A DNA stretch of 64,000 bases. Origin: Streptomyces sulphureus DSM 40104. GTDB taxonomy: Bacteria > Actinomycetota > Actinomycetes > Streptomycetales > Streptomycetaceae. Positions 10,401 through 18,910 of the stretch are shown in pieces. The notes beneath the pieces are model-generated. The model searched no databases. It saw nothing but the letters and a program-made list of their open reading frames with translations, and was not told where the DNA came from. A program made the translations under genes and the position numbers. How positions within the stretch are numbered: the first letter of the stretch is position 1; each line of letters begins with the position of its first letter. The stretch covers positions 496,001 to 560,000 of the forward strand of contig NZ_KB905814.1 in assembly GCF_000381025.1 (NCBI RefSeq). Reading direction: 5' to 3'.

Positions 10401-13144
10401 ACCGGGACTACGTACTCGCCGTGTCGAAGCTCCCCGACACCGAGCGGTACCGACGCTCCCTCGAGTACTGGGAGCAGCGGCTCCCCTCCCTGCCCCCGGC
10501 GCCCGACCTGCCCCTGATGCGCAATCCGGGAAGCGTGACGGACCCCAGGTTCGTCCGGCGCTCGGTGCGCCTGGACGCCCCGCGGTGGAAGCGGCTCGTC
10601 GACCGCGCGAGCGCGGCCGGCCTCACCCCCGCCGGGCTGCTGCTCGCCGTCTACGCGGAGGCGCTGGAGCCCTGGGCGCGGAGCCCGCACTTCACCCTCA
10701 ACGTGACCAACTTGAACCGGCTGCCCGTGCACCCCGAAGTCGACGCCACAGTGGGAGAGTTCGCGTCGTTCGCACTGGTCGGAGTCGACGGTTCGGGCAC
10801 GGAGGAGTTCGTCGTCCGTGCCCGCGGCGTACAGGAGCAGCTCTGGACCGACCTGAGCCACAGCCAGGTGAGCGGCGTCCACCTCCTCAGGGAACTGATG
10901 CGGCTCCGCAAGGGATTCGACGGAGCCCTGATGCCGGTGGTCTTCACCAGCGCCGTGCCGCTGGGCGACGGCGCGAGCACGCTGCTGGAGGGGAAGCTGC
11001 GCCAGACGTACGGCATCACGCAGACCCCGCAGGTGTGGATGGACCTGCTGACCGAGGTCCAGGACGGCGAACTCGTCGTCAACTGGGACGTGGCGGAGGC
11101 GCTGTTCGCGCCGGAGATGCTGGACGGCGTCTTCGGCGCGATGCGCACGCTGCTCACCCGCCTCGCCGACGACGAGGACGCGTGGTCGGAGCCTGCGCCG
11201 CTCGGGACCGCGGCGGAGGCGCCGCTCGGCGAAGGCGCGCGGCGGGAGGTACCCGACCTGCTCGTACAGGACCTCTTCCTGGAGCAGGTGGCCCGCGGCC
11301 CCGAGCAGGTCGCCGTCGTCGCGGCCGACCGGACCCTGAGCTACGCCGAACTCCACGCGGAGGCGTGCCGCGTCGCCCACTGGCTGCGGGAACACGGGGC
11401 CCTCCCCTCCGGACCGGTCGGCATCCTGATGGAGAAAGGCTGGCAGCAGATCGCCGCAGCCTTCGGCGCCCTCTACGCGGGCGCCCCCTACCTGCCCGTC
11501 GACCCGGAGGTGAGCGCGCGCCGCACGCAGGAGCTGCTCGGACACTGCGGCGTCGAACTGGTCCTCACCCAGCAGACGCTGGCGGAGAAGGCCGGCCACC
11601 GGCGTGTCCTGTGCGTCGACGGCCTCCCACCGGACCCCGCTCACGACGGAACGCCGCCCGAGCCCGCGACCGGCCCCTCCGAGCTCGCCTACGTGCTCTT
11701 CACCTCCGGCTCCTCCGGCCGGCCCAAGGGCGTGATGATCGAGCACCGCGGGGTGGTGAACGCCCTGCGCGAGACGATCGAGACGTTCGGCATCGGGCCG
11801 GGGGACCGCGCCCTCGCACTGACCGCGCTCCACCACGACATGTCCGTCTTCGACGTCTTCGGAGTGCTGGGCGCGGGCGGAACGCTGGTGGTCCCGCATG
11901 CCGAGGCCCGCCGGGAGGCGGGGCACTGGGCAAGGCTCATGGCCGATCACCGGGTGACCGTGTGGAACTCTGTACCGGCCATGATGGAGATGCTTCTGGA
12001 GCGACTCGGCCCGGAAGACGGCCCGCTGGCCGACCTGCGTCTCGCCTTCCTCGGCGGCGACCGGCTGCCGCTCGACTCCGTCCGCAGGCTCACCGAGAGC
12101 GCGGGCGTGGAGGTCGTGAGCGTGGGCGGGCCCACCGAGACGACGCTGTGGAACATCTGGCACCGGGTCGGGGAACTCGCTCCGGACCGCCGCAGCGTCC
12201 CCTACGGCGCTCCGATCGCCAACACTCGCTACCGCATCCTGGACGAGCGGATGCGCGACCGTCCCGTCTGGGCGACCGGGGAGATGTACTGCGCGGGTGT
12301 CGGCCTGGCGCGCGGCTACTGGGACGACCCGGAGCGCACCGCCGCCTCGTTCGTCACCGACCCGGACACCGGGGAGCGGCTGTACCGCACCGGCGACCTC
12401 GGACGGTTCCTGCCGGACGGCACGATCGAGTTCATGGGCCGTGCCGACTTCCAGATCAAGGTGAACGGACACCGGATCGAGCCGGGCGAGGTGGAGGCCG
12501 CACTGCTGTCCCACCCGGAGGTGGCGGGCGCCGCGGTGACCGGGCAGCCGCGCGCGGACGGCGCCGGGCACCGCGGTCTGAACGGGTACGTCGTACCGGC
12601 GCCTGCGGGCGCGCGGCGGCAGCCCGCCGACCTGGCGGCGGCGCTCCGCGACCACCTGCGGGAGGCGCTGTCCGCCCACATGGTGCCGTCCGTCTTCGTC
12701 GTCCTCGACGCGCTGCCGCTCAACGCCAACGGCAAGGTCGACCGCCAAGCGCTGCCCGCACCGCGCGCCGACTCCGCCGGCGCCCCCGCGTCGCCGTCCT
12801 CCGCGGTCGCGGAAGTGTGCGCGACGGTGTGGGCGGACGTGCTCGGCGTCGAGAAGGTCCACGAGCACGCCAACTTCTTCGAGCTGGGCGGGGACTCCGT
12901 GCTCGCCACCCGCATCGTCAGACGGCTGCGCGAGATTTTCCTGTCCGAACGCGTCTCCCTGCGCACGGTGTTCCTGACGCACACGGTGGCCGAGTTGGCG
13001 GCGACGCTGGTGGCCGAGGAGGACTCCCCCGGGCAGGCGGAGGCGGCGGCGGCCGTCCATCTGCAGATCGCGCGGATGTCCCCGGACGAGATCGCACGGG
13101 AGCTGTCGGCCCGCCGGGCCACGGCGAGAGGCGGTGCACGATGA
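7424..13144 (+). CDS. NRPS (half Cy)-A-PCP-Cy-A-PCP, heterocyclising
   Basis: This 1906-residue protein starts at ATG 7424, overlapping the previous stop. Residues 1-200 resemble only the C-terminal half of a C/Cy domain. A1 lies at about 205-690 (core Y-V-L-F-T-S-G-S-T-G near 363); its ten-residue pocket reads about DLWMIGLILK and I cannot assign a substrate. PCP1 has its Ser near residue 763. A cyclisation domain follows (about 820-1260), with the heterocyclisation motif D-A-L-C-A-D at 959-964 in place of HHxxxDG. A2 (about 1275-1770, core near 1423) reads about DMFNFGVLWK, which keeps the Asn and Trp of the Cys code DLYNLSLIWK. PCP2 has Ser1825. The Cy plus Cys-like A2 predicts a thiazoline. 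No oxidase domain is seen, so oxidation to thiazole would need another enzyme. It is probably the first protein to act although the third synthase gene. Confidence 0.92.
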   Translation: MSADRTAMPTGPLLPTEPAAHEGPLHQERAVPEADRWRRVARRAASSGTDASAVLHASVVEVLGMWAQDPGFTVRLRSASGCLLMDADVHGDGGFLGRAAALRAASRPAATAPVPLVDCVDAVDGPPVAAPDQGPPALTVRLVPHGEGIAAEWESPASAYGGVLADMATSWLDLLGVLAEDEDAWTAPGSPVRLPAAHARQLAEMNDTAAPVPDGLLHEAVARAAALHPERIAVVAGDTRMCYAELARRSRRIGRRLRALGARAGTLVAVCMEKGWEQPVGMLGVLESGAAWVPVDPGLPEDRRTHLLAASGAEVVLTQRSLAGRPGWPDGTTVLAVDDEEEWASVDDGPLPPAQGPGDVAYVLFTSGSTGRPKGVMVSHRGALNTVLDVGARYGVTCEDRFIGLSAMSFDLSLWDMFGALCSGAALVLPSPGTERDPAHWLDLVRREGITTWMGAPALFELFCEQVEQDPEPWADSLRLVILGGDWIPLSLPDRALEIAPDVRFVGLGGNTEASILSCTYDVDRVDPAWQSIPYGRPLANQTLHVLDAALRPRPVGVPGDLYIGGTGVALGYWRDPERTAAAFLDHPETGERLYRTGDLGRVLPDGNVEFLGREDFQVKVGGHRIETGEIETALRAHAAVEAAVVTALPREDGELGNQALAGYVTPTAGKRPDAQELRAHLADRLPAYMVPAHLLVLETLPLTGHGKVDRQALPRPGAHAEDDGPDGSRTPTQALVAELWSEVLGVERAGPDDSFFELGGNSLLGIRVMNRLRQRLGLDLDAHSLFRHRTVAELALAIDRERAEDAPQGGELPAVQPDLAAAHEPFRLTDQQQAYCVGRTGSLASGNVSAHMYLEFEGRNLDVDRFRDAWQRVVERHPMLRAVVRPETMTQQVLQSVPRYEMPVVDLRGLDEEAAHAELAEIRERYSHEVRPVDTWPLFDVVVARLDEGRFRAHFSIDALCADFASVRLLFDDLSRCYADPQTPLAPPALAYRDYVLAVSKLPDTERYRRSLEYWEQRLPSLPPAPDLPLMRNPGSVTDPRFVRRSVRLDAPRWKRLVDRASAAGLTPAGLLLAVYAEALEPWARSPHFTLNVTNLNRLPVHPEVDATVGEFASFALVGVDGSGTEEFVVRARGVQEQLWTDLSHSQVSGVHLLRELMRLRKGFDGALMPVVFTSAVPLGDGASTLLEGKLRQTYGITQTPQVWMDLLTEVQDGELVVNWDVAEALFAPEMLDGVFGAMRTLLTRLADDEDAWSEPAPLGTAAEAPLGEGARREVPDLLVQDLFLEQVARGPEQVAVVAADRTLSYAELHAEACRVAHWLREHGALPSGPVGILMEKGWQQIAAAFGALYAGAPYLPVDPEVSARRTQELLGHCGVELVLTQQTLAEKAGHRRVLCVDGLPPDPAHDGTPPEPATGPSELAYVLFTSGSSGRPKGVMIEHRGVVNALRETIETFGIGPGDRALALTALHHDMSVFDVFGVLGAGGTLVVPHAEARREAGHWARLMADHRVTVWNSVPAMMEMLLERLGPEDGPLADLRLAFLGGDRLPLDSVRRLTESAGVEVVSVGGPTETTLWNIWHRVGELAPDRRSVPYGAPIANTRYRILDERMRDRPVWATGEMYCAGVGLARGYWDDPERTAASFVTDPDTGERLYRTGDLGRFLPDGTIEFMGRADFQIKVNGHRIEPGEVEAALLSHPEVAGAAVTGQPRADGAGHRGLNGYVVPAPAGARRQPADLAAALRDHLREALSAHMVPSVFVVLDALPLNANGKVDRQALPAPRADSAGAPASPSSAVAEVCATVWADVLGVEKVHEHANFFELGGDSVLATRIVRRLREIFLSERVSLRTVFLTHTVAELAATLVAEEDSPGQAEAAAAVHLQIARMSPDEIARELSARRATARGGAR

Positions 13145-14628
13145 GCACGTCGTCCCGGCGGCTGCCGCTCCACGTGCGGGTGGCCCGTCAGGCGGCCCTG
13201 ACGCCGCACGCGGAGGCGGTCACGAGCGGCCGCGAGCGCCTCACCTACGAGGAGTTGGAGGAGGCGGCGCAGGCACTCGCCGGCCGCCTGAGCACCCTCG
13301 GCGCCGGGCCCGAGAGGCTCGTCGGCATCTGCCTGGGGCGCTCGCCGTGGATGATCGTCGCCATGCTCGCGGTGCTGAAGACCGGCGCCGCCTATGTGCC
13401 GCTCGACCCCGCGTTCCCCGACGAGCGCCTCCGGTTCATGCTCGACGACAGCGGCACGGAGCTCATGGTGAGCGACGAGGCGCACAGGGGCGGCCTCACC
13501 GGCCAGGACGTCGCCGTGGTCTCGCTCGACCGGGACTGGGGAGACTTCGCCGGGGCGGCCGGCTCCGCGGCTCCGGCGGACGACTGCCCCTCGCGGCTCG
13601 CGTACGTCCTCTACACGTCCGGTTCGACGGGACGCCCCAAGGGCGTCGCCGTGGAGCACCGCAGCGCAGCGGCCTTCCTCGACTGGGTGCTCGACCGCTT
13701 CACCCCCGGCGAGCTCCGCTACACCCTGGCCTCGACGTCGATGTGCTTCGACCTCTCCGTCTTCGAGCTGTTCGGCCCGCTCGCCGCGGGCGGGACCGTC
13801 GTGGTGGCGGAGACCGTCTTCCACCTACCGTCCGCCGACCGGCCGGTCACGCTGGTCAACACCGTGCCCAGCCTGCTCGTCGAGCTGCTGGCGGCGGAGC
13901 CGCTGCCCGCCTCCGTCGTCACGGTCAACCTGGCGGGGGAGGCGCTGCCTGCCGCCCTGGCGAGGGACCTGTACGCGACGGGCACCGTCGAGCGCGTCCA
14001 CAACCTCTACGGCCCGTCGGAGGACACCACCTACTCGACGTGGAGCCTCGTCGAGCGCGGTGCCGCTAAGCCCCTCATCGGACGGCCCGTCACCGGCACC
14101 ACCGCCCATGTCCTGGGACCCGACGGCCGGCCGGTGCCCGACGGCACGGCAGGGGAACTCCACCTGGGCGGCGAAGGGCTGGCCCGCGGCTACCTCCGTC
14201 GCCCCGCCCTCACCGCTGAGCGCTTCGTGCCCGACCCGTTCTCCGGCACGCCCGGCGCCCGTCTGTACCGGACGGGCGACCTGGCGCGGAAGCTGCCCGG
14301 CGGCGAACTCGACTATCTCGGCCGGGCCGACCAGCAGGTGAAGGTCCGCGGTCTGCGGATCGAGCCCGGCGAGATCGAGAGCGTCCTCGCGGAGCACCCC
14401 TCGGTCCGCCAGGCCGCGGTGGTGGCGCGCGGGGACACGGCCGACACGGCCCGGCTGGTCGCCTACGTCGTGGGGAAGGCCGCGACCGATCCGTCCGAGC
14501 TGCGGCGCCACCTGTCCAAGCGGCTTCCGCCTTACATGGTGCCCGAAGTATTTCTTCCGGTGAAGGCGATCCCGCTCACTGTAAACGGAAAAGTCGACGT
14601 CAAGGCTCTGGCCTCCACTTCCGAGTGA
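13141..14628 (+). CDS. Free-standing NRPS adenylation domain, alanine-type code
   Basis: This 495-residue protein is an A domain alone: Y-V-L-Y-T-S-G-S-T-G-R-P-K-G, G-x-G-L-A-R-G-Y, Y-R-T-G-D-L and the C-terminal catalytic N-G-K-V-D are all present, with no carrier after it. Aligned by eye to GrsA, the pocket residues give DLFNNALTYK, the code repeatedly linked to alanine. The start ATG 13141 overlaps the stop of the upstream NRPS. It should charge a carrier in trans. The A-less C-PCP-R protein is the obvious acceptor. An alternative is the discrete ACP at 31735, by analogy with the Ala-loading VinM of vicenistatin biosynthesis. Confidence 0.9.
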   Translation: MSTSSRRLPLHVRVARQAALTPHAEAVTSGRERLTYEELEEAAQALAGRLSTLGAGPERLVGICLGRSPWMIVAMLAVLKTGAAYVPLDPAFPDERLRFMLDDSGTELMVSDEAHRGGLTGQDVAVVSLDRDWGDFAGAAGSAAPADDCPSRLAYVLYTSGSTGRPKGVAVEHRSAAAFLDWVLDRFTPGELRYTLASTSMCFDLSVFELFGPLAAGGTVVVAETVFHLPSADRPVTLVNTVPSLLVELLAAEPLPASVVTVNLAGEALPAALARDLYATGTVERVHNLYGPSEDTTYSTWSLVERGAAKPLIGRPVTGTTAHVLGPDGRPVPDGTAGELHLGGEGLARGYLRRPALTAERFVPDPFSGTPGARLYRTGDLARKLPGGELDYLGRADQQVKVRGLRIEPGEIESVLAEHPSVRQAAVVARGDTADTARLVAYVVGKAATDPSELRRHLSKRLPPYMVPEVFLPVKAIPLTVNGKVDVKALASTSE

Positions 14629-14831
14629 AGCGCGAGCCGCCTCCGCCCCGCTCACGGGCAGCCGGTACCGTCAACTCGCCCACGACACGGTGGACTTACG
14701 AGGAATCACATCGGTAAGGTGACCCTTACTCCGAGGTCGGCGACAGCGCACGGAAACGGCTTCGGAAACCATTCCCATTGCGCTCGGCACGGCTTGTAAC
14801 CGGTCGCCGTTCATCACCGGAAGAGGTTGTC
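14629..14831 (+). promoter_or_regulatory. 203-base gap before the MFS exporter; possible promoter
   Basis: This is the only gap over 100 bases inside block A before the exporter, and its 3' half is visibly less GC-rich than the flanking genes. A GGAAGAGG ribosome site at about 14819-14826 serves GTG 14832. I see no convincing -35/-10 pair and no clear terminator for the preceding NRPS operon. Confidence 0.3.
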
Positions 14832-16406
14832 GTGAGTGGCACGAATACCAAAGCGAGCCGCGAGGCGCGGATCGTTCTCGTTATCACCGTAATTGCTTCG
14901 GCTCTGCTGGTAATCGATGTCACAATCGTCTCCGTCGCCCTGCCGGAGATCCAATCCGACCTGGGAGGGTCGCTCTCCGCTCTCCAGTGGGTGATCATCG
15001 GCTACACCGTCACCTTCGGCGCCTTCCAGCAGACGGCCGGCTCCCTTTCGGACCGGCTGGGTCGCAAGTCGATGTTCATGAGCGGAATTACGCTCTTCAC
15101 GCTCGCCTCGCTGGCGTGCGGCATCGCGCCCGACGCCCTGTTCCTCGACGCCGCGCGCTGCGTGCAGGGGGTGGGAGCCGCCTTCGTGCTGGCCAACGCG
15201 ATGCCGCTGATCGCCCAGGTATTCGACGGCCAGAGCCGGAACATGGCGATCGCCGTCTGGGGCACCACCCTCGGTGCCTGCGGTGCCGTCGCCCCTGTCA
15301 TCGGCGGACTGCTCGTCGACCTGACGGAGTGGCGCTACCTCTTCCTGATCAACGTGCCGATCGGCGTGGCCGCGCTCGTACTGTGCCGCAACCGGCTGCC
15401 CGCCGACACCCGGAACGGGAGCGCCGCGCGCATCGACTGGACGGGGGCCGGCCTCCTCGTCGTCACCCTCGGCCTGATCAACTTCGCGCTCACCCGCGGC
15501 GAGGACCAGGGCTGGAGCAGCTCGATCACCGTCGTCCAGCTCGTGCTCTCCGCGTTCCTGCTCCTCGGCTTCGTCCTCCTGGAGCGGAGGGTGGCGGCTC
15601 CCACGCTGGACCTGACGCTCTTCAAGGTGCCGACCTTCGTCGCGGCGACGCTGATCTCCTTCTTCTCCCGCTTCGCCACGGTCGGCGGCTCGGTGTACTA
15701 CATCCTGTACTTCCAGAGCAGTCGGGGTCTGAGTCCGTTGCAGACGGGCCTGTTCATGATGGCGATCTTCGGCCCGCAGCTCGGTATGGGGCTGGTCGCG
15801 GGGAAGTTGCAGGCGAAGTACTCGCCGTCCCACATCATCGCGGTCGGGTTCGGCGTCCTGGCGATCGGCGGACTCGCCATGTCCTGGGCGTTCAACAGGG
15901 ACAACAGCATCTGGCTCGCCCTGCCGGGGCTGCTGCTGTGGGGCGTCGGCGGCGGGCTCGCCGGCAGCCCGTCCATGTCCCTCGCGGTGAACGTGGTGCC
16001 GAAGGAGCGGGCCGGCATGGCGTCCGGCGCGATCAACAGCCTCTTCATGTTCGGGGCCGGCATCGGTGCCGCCGTCTTCGGCCTGCTCTTCCGGACCCGG
16101 ATCTCCGATCAGGCCCACAGGGAGCTGCAGTTGGACTCCGGCGACCACGAATCCGTCGTCTCCGCCGCCGCGCAGGGGAACATCACACGCGCCCTCGAGC
16201 ACGTACCCGGGGAGGTCACCGCGCAGGTGCGCCGCACCCTGGAGTCTGCGATCGCCGATGGCGCCGCGAGCGTGATGCTCTGGGCCGCGGTGATCTGCGT
16301 GGGCACGGCGGCCATCTCCCTTGCCTTGGTGCGGCAGAAGGACCTGCTCAACGGCGCTCCGGAGAAGGACAAGAGCGAGGACACGGCGGAGGCGGAGCCG
16401 GCCTGA
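14832..16406 (+). CDS. MFS multidrug exporter, 14-helix DHA2-type
   Basis: This 524-residue integral membrane protein starts at GTG 14832 behind a GGAAGAGG site; a longer frame from 14778 lacks a good site. The first helix carries D-V-T-I-V-S-V-A-L-P, typical of the DHA2 family (QacA/EmrB type). The loop-2 motif G-x-L-S-D-R-L-G-R-K follows, then V-G-A-A-F-V-L-A-N-A and G-P-V/A-I-G-G-type helices, with about 14 hydrophobic segments in all. It probably exports the cluster product or gives self-resistance. A perfect 13-bp hairpin follows directly, so it seems to end its transcription unit. Confidence 0.9.
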   Translation: MSGTNTKASREARIVLVITVIASALLVIDVTIVSVALPEIQSDLGGSLSALQWVIIGYTVTFGAFQQTAGSLSDRLGRKSMFMSGITLFTLASLACGIAPDALFLDAARCVQGVGAAFVLANAMPLIAQVFDGQSRNMAIAVWGTTLGACGAVAPVIGGLLVDLTEWRYLFLINVPIGVAALVLCRNRLPADTRNGSAARIDWTGAGLLVVTLGLINFALTRGEDQGWSSSITVVQLVLSAFLLLGFVLLERRVAAPTLDLTLFKVPTFVAATLISFFSRFATVGGSVYYILYFQSSRGLSPLQTGLFMMAIFGPQLGMGLVAGKLQAKYSPSHIIAVGFGVLAIGGLAMSWAFNRDNSIWLALPGLLLWGVGGGLAGSPSMSLAVNVVPKERAGMASGAINSLFMFGAGIGAAVFGLLFRTRISDQAHRELQLDSGDHESVVSAAAQGNITRALEHVPGEVTAQVRRTLESAIADGAASVMLWAAVICVGTAAISLALVRQKDLLNGAPEKDKSEDTAEAEPA

Positions 16407-16411
16407 CCCCG

Positions 16412-16441
16412 GTGCGGCGGCCCCCCGCGGGGCCGCCGCAC
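16412..16441 (+). terminator. Perfect 13-bp hairpin after the MFS gene
   Basis: Bases 16412-16424 are an exact reverse complement of 16429-16441, leaving a 4-base CCGC loop. The hairpin begins five bases after the exporter stop codon. It lacks a T tract, as is common for streptomycete terminators, and would also read as a hairpin on the other strand. Confidence 0.65.
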
Positions 16442-16485
16442 GGCCCGCCGCAACCCGCGAGCCCGCAGCCACGTCAGGAGACCGC

Positions 16486-17541
16486 ATGCAGTCCGCCGGC
16501 CGACAACCCCGCCTGCGTCTCCTGGTGTTGGGCGGTACCGGCTTCGTCTCCGGAGCGGTCGCAGCGGAAGCCGTGACCCGGGGTCACGACGTCACCTGCG
16601 TGGCCCGCGGCACCGGAACGCCGCCGCCCGAAGGCGCCCGGCTCTTCCGCGCCGATCGAAACGAGCCCGCCGCACTCGCCGGCCTGAAGGACTCCCGCTT
16701 CGACGCAGCAGTCGAGACGGCGACCCTCGCACTGCCCTGGGTCGGCGACGCCCTGCGCACGCTGGCTGCCGACCACTGGACGTTCGTCTCGTCGATCAGC
16801 GTCTACGCCGACACCTGGACGCCCGGCCAGACGGCGCACTCCGGTCGGCTGCGTCCCGCACTCCCTTCCGACACCGCCCGCTACGACCCGGAACGCGATC
16901 CGGAGCCCTCCCAGGCACGGTACGGCGGAGTGAAAGTCGCCTGTGAGCGGCTGATCGGGGAAGCGACCGACGACCGCGCACTCATCGTCCGGCCGGGTCT
17001 GCTAGTGGGGCCGGGAGACGACGTGAGTCCCTTCGGCTACTGGCCGGTGCGGATGGCCCGGGGCGCTACCGCGGCCGTTCCGCCCGCGGTGTCCGCGGAC
17101 GGGGTCCCCCTGCCGGCACAGTGCCTCGACGTCCGCGACCTCGCCGCGTGGATCGTCGACGGGGCGGAGGAACGCACGGCCGGGACGTTCGACGCGGCCG
17201 GACCGCCCCTCGCGCTCCCGACGCTGCTGCAGGAGATCGCCGAGGCCGTGGGCGCCCCCACCCTCGAAACGGTGGAGGTGCCCGAGGAGACGCTCCACGA
17301 GGCCGGCGTCAACCCCTGGACGGGCCCCGGTTCGCTGCCGCTGTGGCCGCCACGCGCCCTGTACGGCGTCCTGTCACGCGACGTCTCCGCGTCCCTCGCG
17401 GCCGGGCTGCGGGCCCGTCCGATCGGCGAGACGGCCGGGGACGTACTCAGGGACCGCCTGGAGCGCGGTGCAGGGAAGGGCCTCGCGGCCGGCCTGACGC
17501 CGGTCGCCGAAGCGTCGCTGCTGCACCTGCTGGGGTATTGA
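16486..17541 (+). CDS. NAD(P)-dependent epimerase/reductase, extended SDR
   Basis: This 351-residue Rossmann protein has the nucleotide motif G-G-T-G-F-V-S-G near residue 16 and the SDR active-site pair as Tyr-x3-Lys (Y-G-G-V-K) after S-S-I-S-V-Y. ATG 16486 lies just behind a CAGGAGA ribosome site; the open frame to 16321 is overhang. The sequence is closer to the atypical-SDR, RNA-binding or isoflavone-reductase-like branch than to a classic NDP-sugar epimerase, and the substrate is unknown. Its place after the exporter suggests late tailoring of the block A product. Confidence 0.8.
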   Translation: MQSAGRQPRLRLLVLGGTGFVSGAVAAEAVTRGHDVTCVARGTGTPPPEGARLFRADRNEPAALAGLKDSRFDAAVETATLALPWVGDALRTLAADHWTFVSSISVYADTWTPGQTAHSGRLRPALPSDTARYDPERDPEPSQARYGGVKVACERLIGEATDDRALIVRPGLLVGPGDDVSPFGYWPVRMARGATAAVPPAVSADGVPLPAQCLDVRDLAAWIVDGAEERTAGTFDAAGPPLALPTLLQEIAEAVGAPTLETVEVPEETLHEAGVNPWTGPGSLPLWPPRALYGVLSRDVSASLAAGLRARPIGETAGDVLRDRLERGAGKGLAAGLTPVAEASLLHLLGY

Positions 17542-17586
17542 GCGCGCACGCAACTCCCTTACTGCCACCCGCAGTTGGAAGAGGCG

Positions 17587-17606
17587 ATGCCATCCACGGG
17601 TGGCAT
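17587..17606. repeat. Inverted repeat in the leader of the acyltransferase gene
   Basis: ATGCCA at 17587-17592 is matched by TGGCAT at 17601-17606, with partial pairing inside the loop. It lies about 70 bases before the TTG start at 17676 and 45 bases after the SDR stop, so it may be a weak terminator or an operator. Chance occurrence is possible. Confidence 0.3.
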
Positions 17607-17675
17607 ACATCCAGCCATCGGCGGCTGTACGTTCGGCCCACTCGTGCCGTTCCCACCCAGTCGCCTGGAGACGCC

Positions 17676-18890
17676 TTGGCCCCGCACGCCTCGCCGCTAC
17701 CCGCCGCCGCCCGGCTTCCCTCGCTCACCGGCCTGCGGTTCGTCGCCGCCTTCGCGGTCTTCGCCTCGCACACGTACCTGGCGCTCTGGTTCGACGGCAC
17801 CTGGGAGAACAACACTCCGGCCATGGTCGCGCTGATCACCGCGCGCTCCGGCGTCGGCTTCTTCTTCATACTGAGCGGGTTCGTGCTCGCCTGGTCGGCG
17901 CGTGCCGAGGACACCGCCGTCTCGTTCTGGCGACGCCGGGCCGTGAAGATCTACCCCACCCACGTCGTCACCTGGCTCGCCGCGCTCGTGCTCATCCACC
18001 AGGCCGGCGGGCAGGTCAGGGGCGGACAGGCGGTCCCCAACCTGTTGCTCGTCCAGGCATGGGTGCCGGTGGAGGACGTCTACGACAGCATCAACGGCGT
18101 CTCCTGGTCGCTCTCCTGCGAGGCGTTCTTCTACCTTTGCTTCCCCCTCCTCTTCCACCTGGTGAGACGCATCCCCCGCGCCCGGCTGTGGAGTTGGGCG
18201 GCCGGCACGCTCGCGACGGTGGTCCTGCTGCCGCTCCTCGCCACGACGGCCTTCGCGTCGGAGCCGCACTTCTTCGACTTTCCCGTGAGCCTCCACCAGT
18301 ACTGGTTCGTCTACGCGTTCCCCCTCACGCGGCTGCTGGAGTTCGTGCTCGGGATGGTGCTGGCCAGGGCCCTGCTGGAGAGTGCACGCGCCGCGGTGCG
18401 GTTCCGCCATGCCGTGCCGGCGCTGGCGGTCGGGTACCCGCTCGCCGTCCAGGTGCCCTTCCTGTACGCGATAACCGCCGTGCTGGTCCTGCCGATGAGC
18501 CTGCTGGTCCTCGCGGGAGCCGGCGCGGACATCCGGGGCTCCCGCTCGTGGGTGCGCAGCCGGCCCATGGTATGGCTGGGGAACGTCTCCTTCGCGCTCT
18601 ACATGGTGCACATGCTCGTGCTGGAGAACGTGTACCGGCTGATCGACGAGGACCACACGGCCTCGACGCCCGTACGGGCGGGCTCGACCGTGCTGCTCTT
18701 CGCCCTCTCCCTCCTCGCCGCCTGGGCGGTGCACACCCTCGTCGAACGCCCCCTCACCCGCCGCTGGGGCGCGGCCCGACTGCCGGAGCCCGACGCCGCG
18801 CCTCCTGAGGAGCAGGGCGGGCGCGGAGACGGGCGCGCCCCGCTGAGCCGCGCGGGCGAAGCCCGCTCCGGCCCGCCCGACGGGATGTGA
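17676..18890 (+). CDS. Membrane acyltransferase, acyltransferase-3 family
   Basis: I choose TTG 17676, which has GGAG five bases upstream; no ATG or GTG is available in this frame near the domain. The 404-residue product begins with L-T-G-L-R-F-V-A-A, followed by F-A-S-H-T-Y with the family's conserved His, then G-V-G-F-F-F-I-L-S-G-F and about ten hydrophobic segments. It ends in a basic, Pro- and Glu-rich cytoplasmic tail of about 50 residues. Acyltransferase-3 proteins move an acyl group from acyl-CoA to a hydroxyl of a sugar or antibiotic. The acceptor here is unknown. Confidence 0.85.
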   Translation: MAPHASPLPAAARLPSLTGLRFVAAFAVFASHTYLALWFDGTWENNTPAMVALITARSGVGFFFILSGFVLAWSARAEDTAVSFWRRRAVKIYPTHVVTWLAALVLIHQAGGQVRGGQAVPNLLLVQAWVPVEDVYDSINGVSWSLSCEAFFYLCFPLLFHLVRRIPRARLWSWAAGTLATVVLLPLLATTAFASEPHFFDFPVSLHQYWFVYAFPLTRLLEFVLGMVLARALLESARAAVRFRHAVPALAVGYPLAVQVPFLYAITAVLVLPMSLLVLAGAGADIRGSRSWVRSRPMVWLGNVSFALYMVHMLVLENVYRLIDEDHTASTPVRAGSTVLLFALSLLAAWAVHTLVERPLTRRWGAARLPEPDAAPPEEQGGRGDGRAPLSRAGEARSGPPDGM

Positions 18891-18910
18891 CCGCCGGGTT
18901 CCGGTGCCCC

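Noticed and set aside
7931..13060. 1709-codon open frame on the minus strand across the NRPS gene
   Set aside because: It is the GC-bias shadow of a real NRPS; its translation has no family motifs and is rich in Arg, His and Val as such shadows are.
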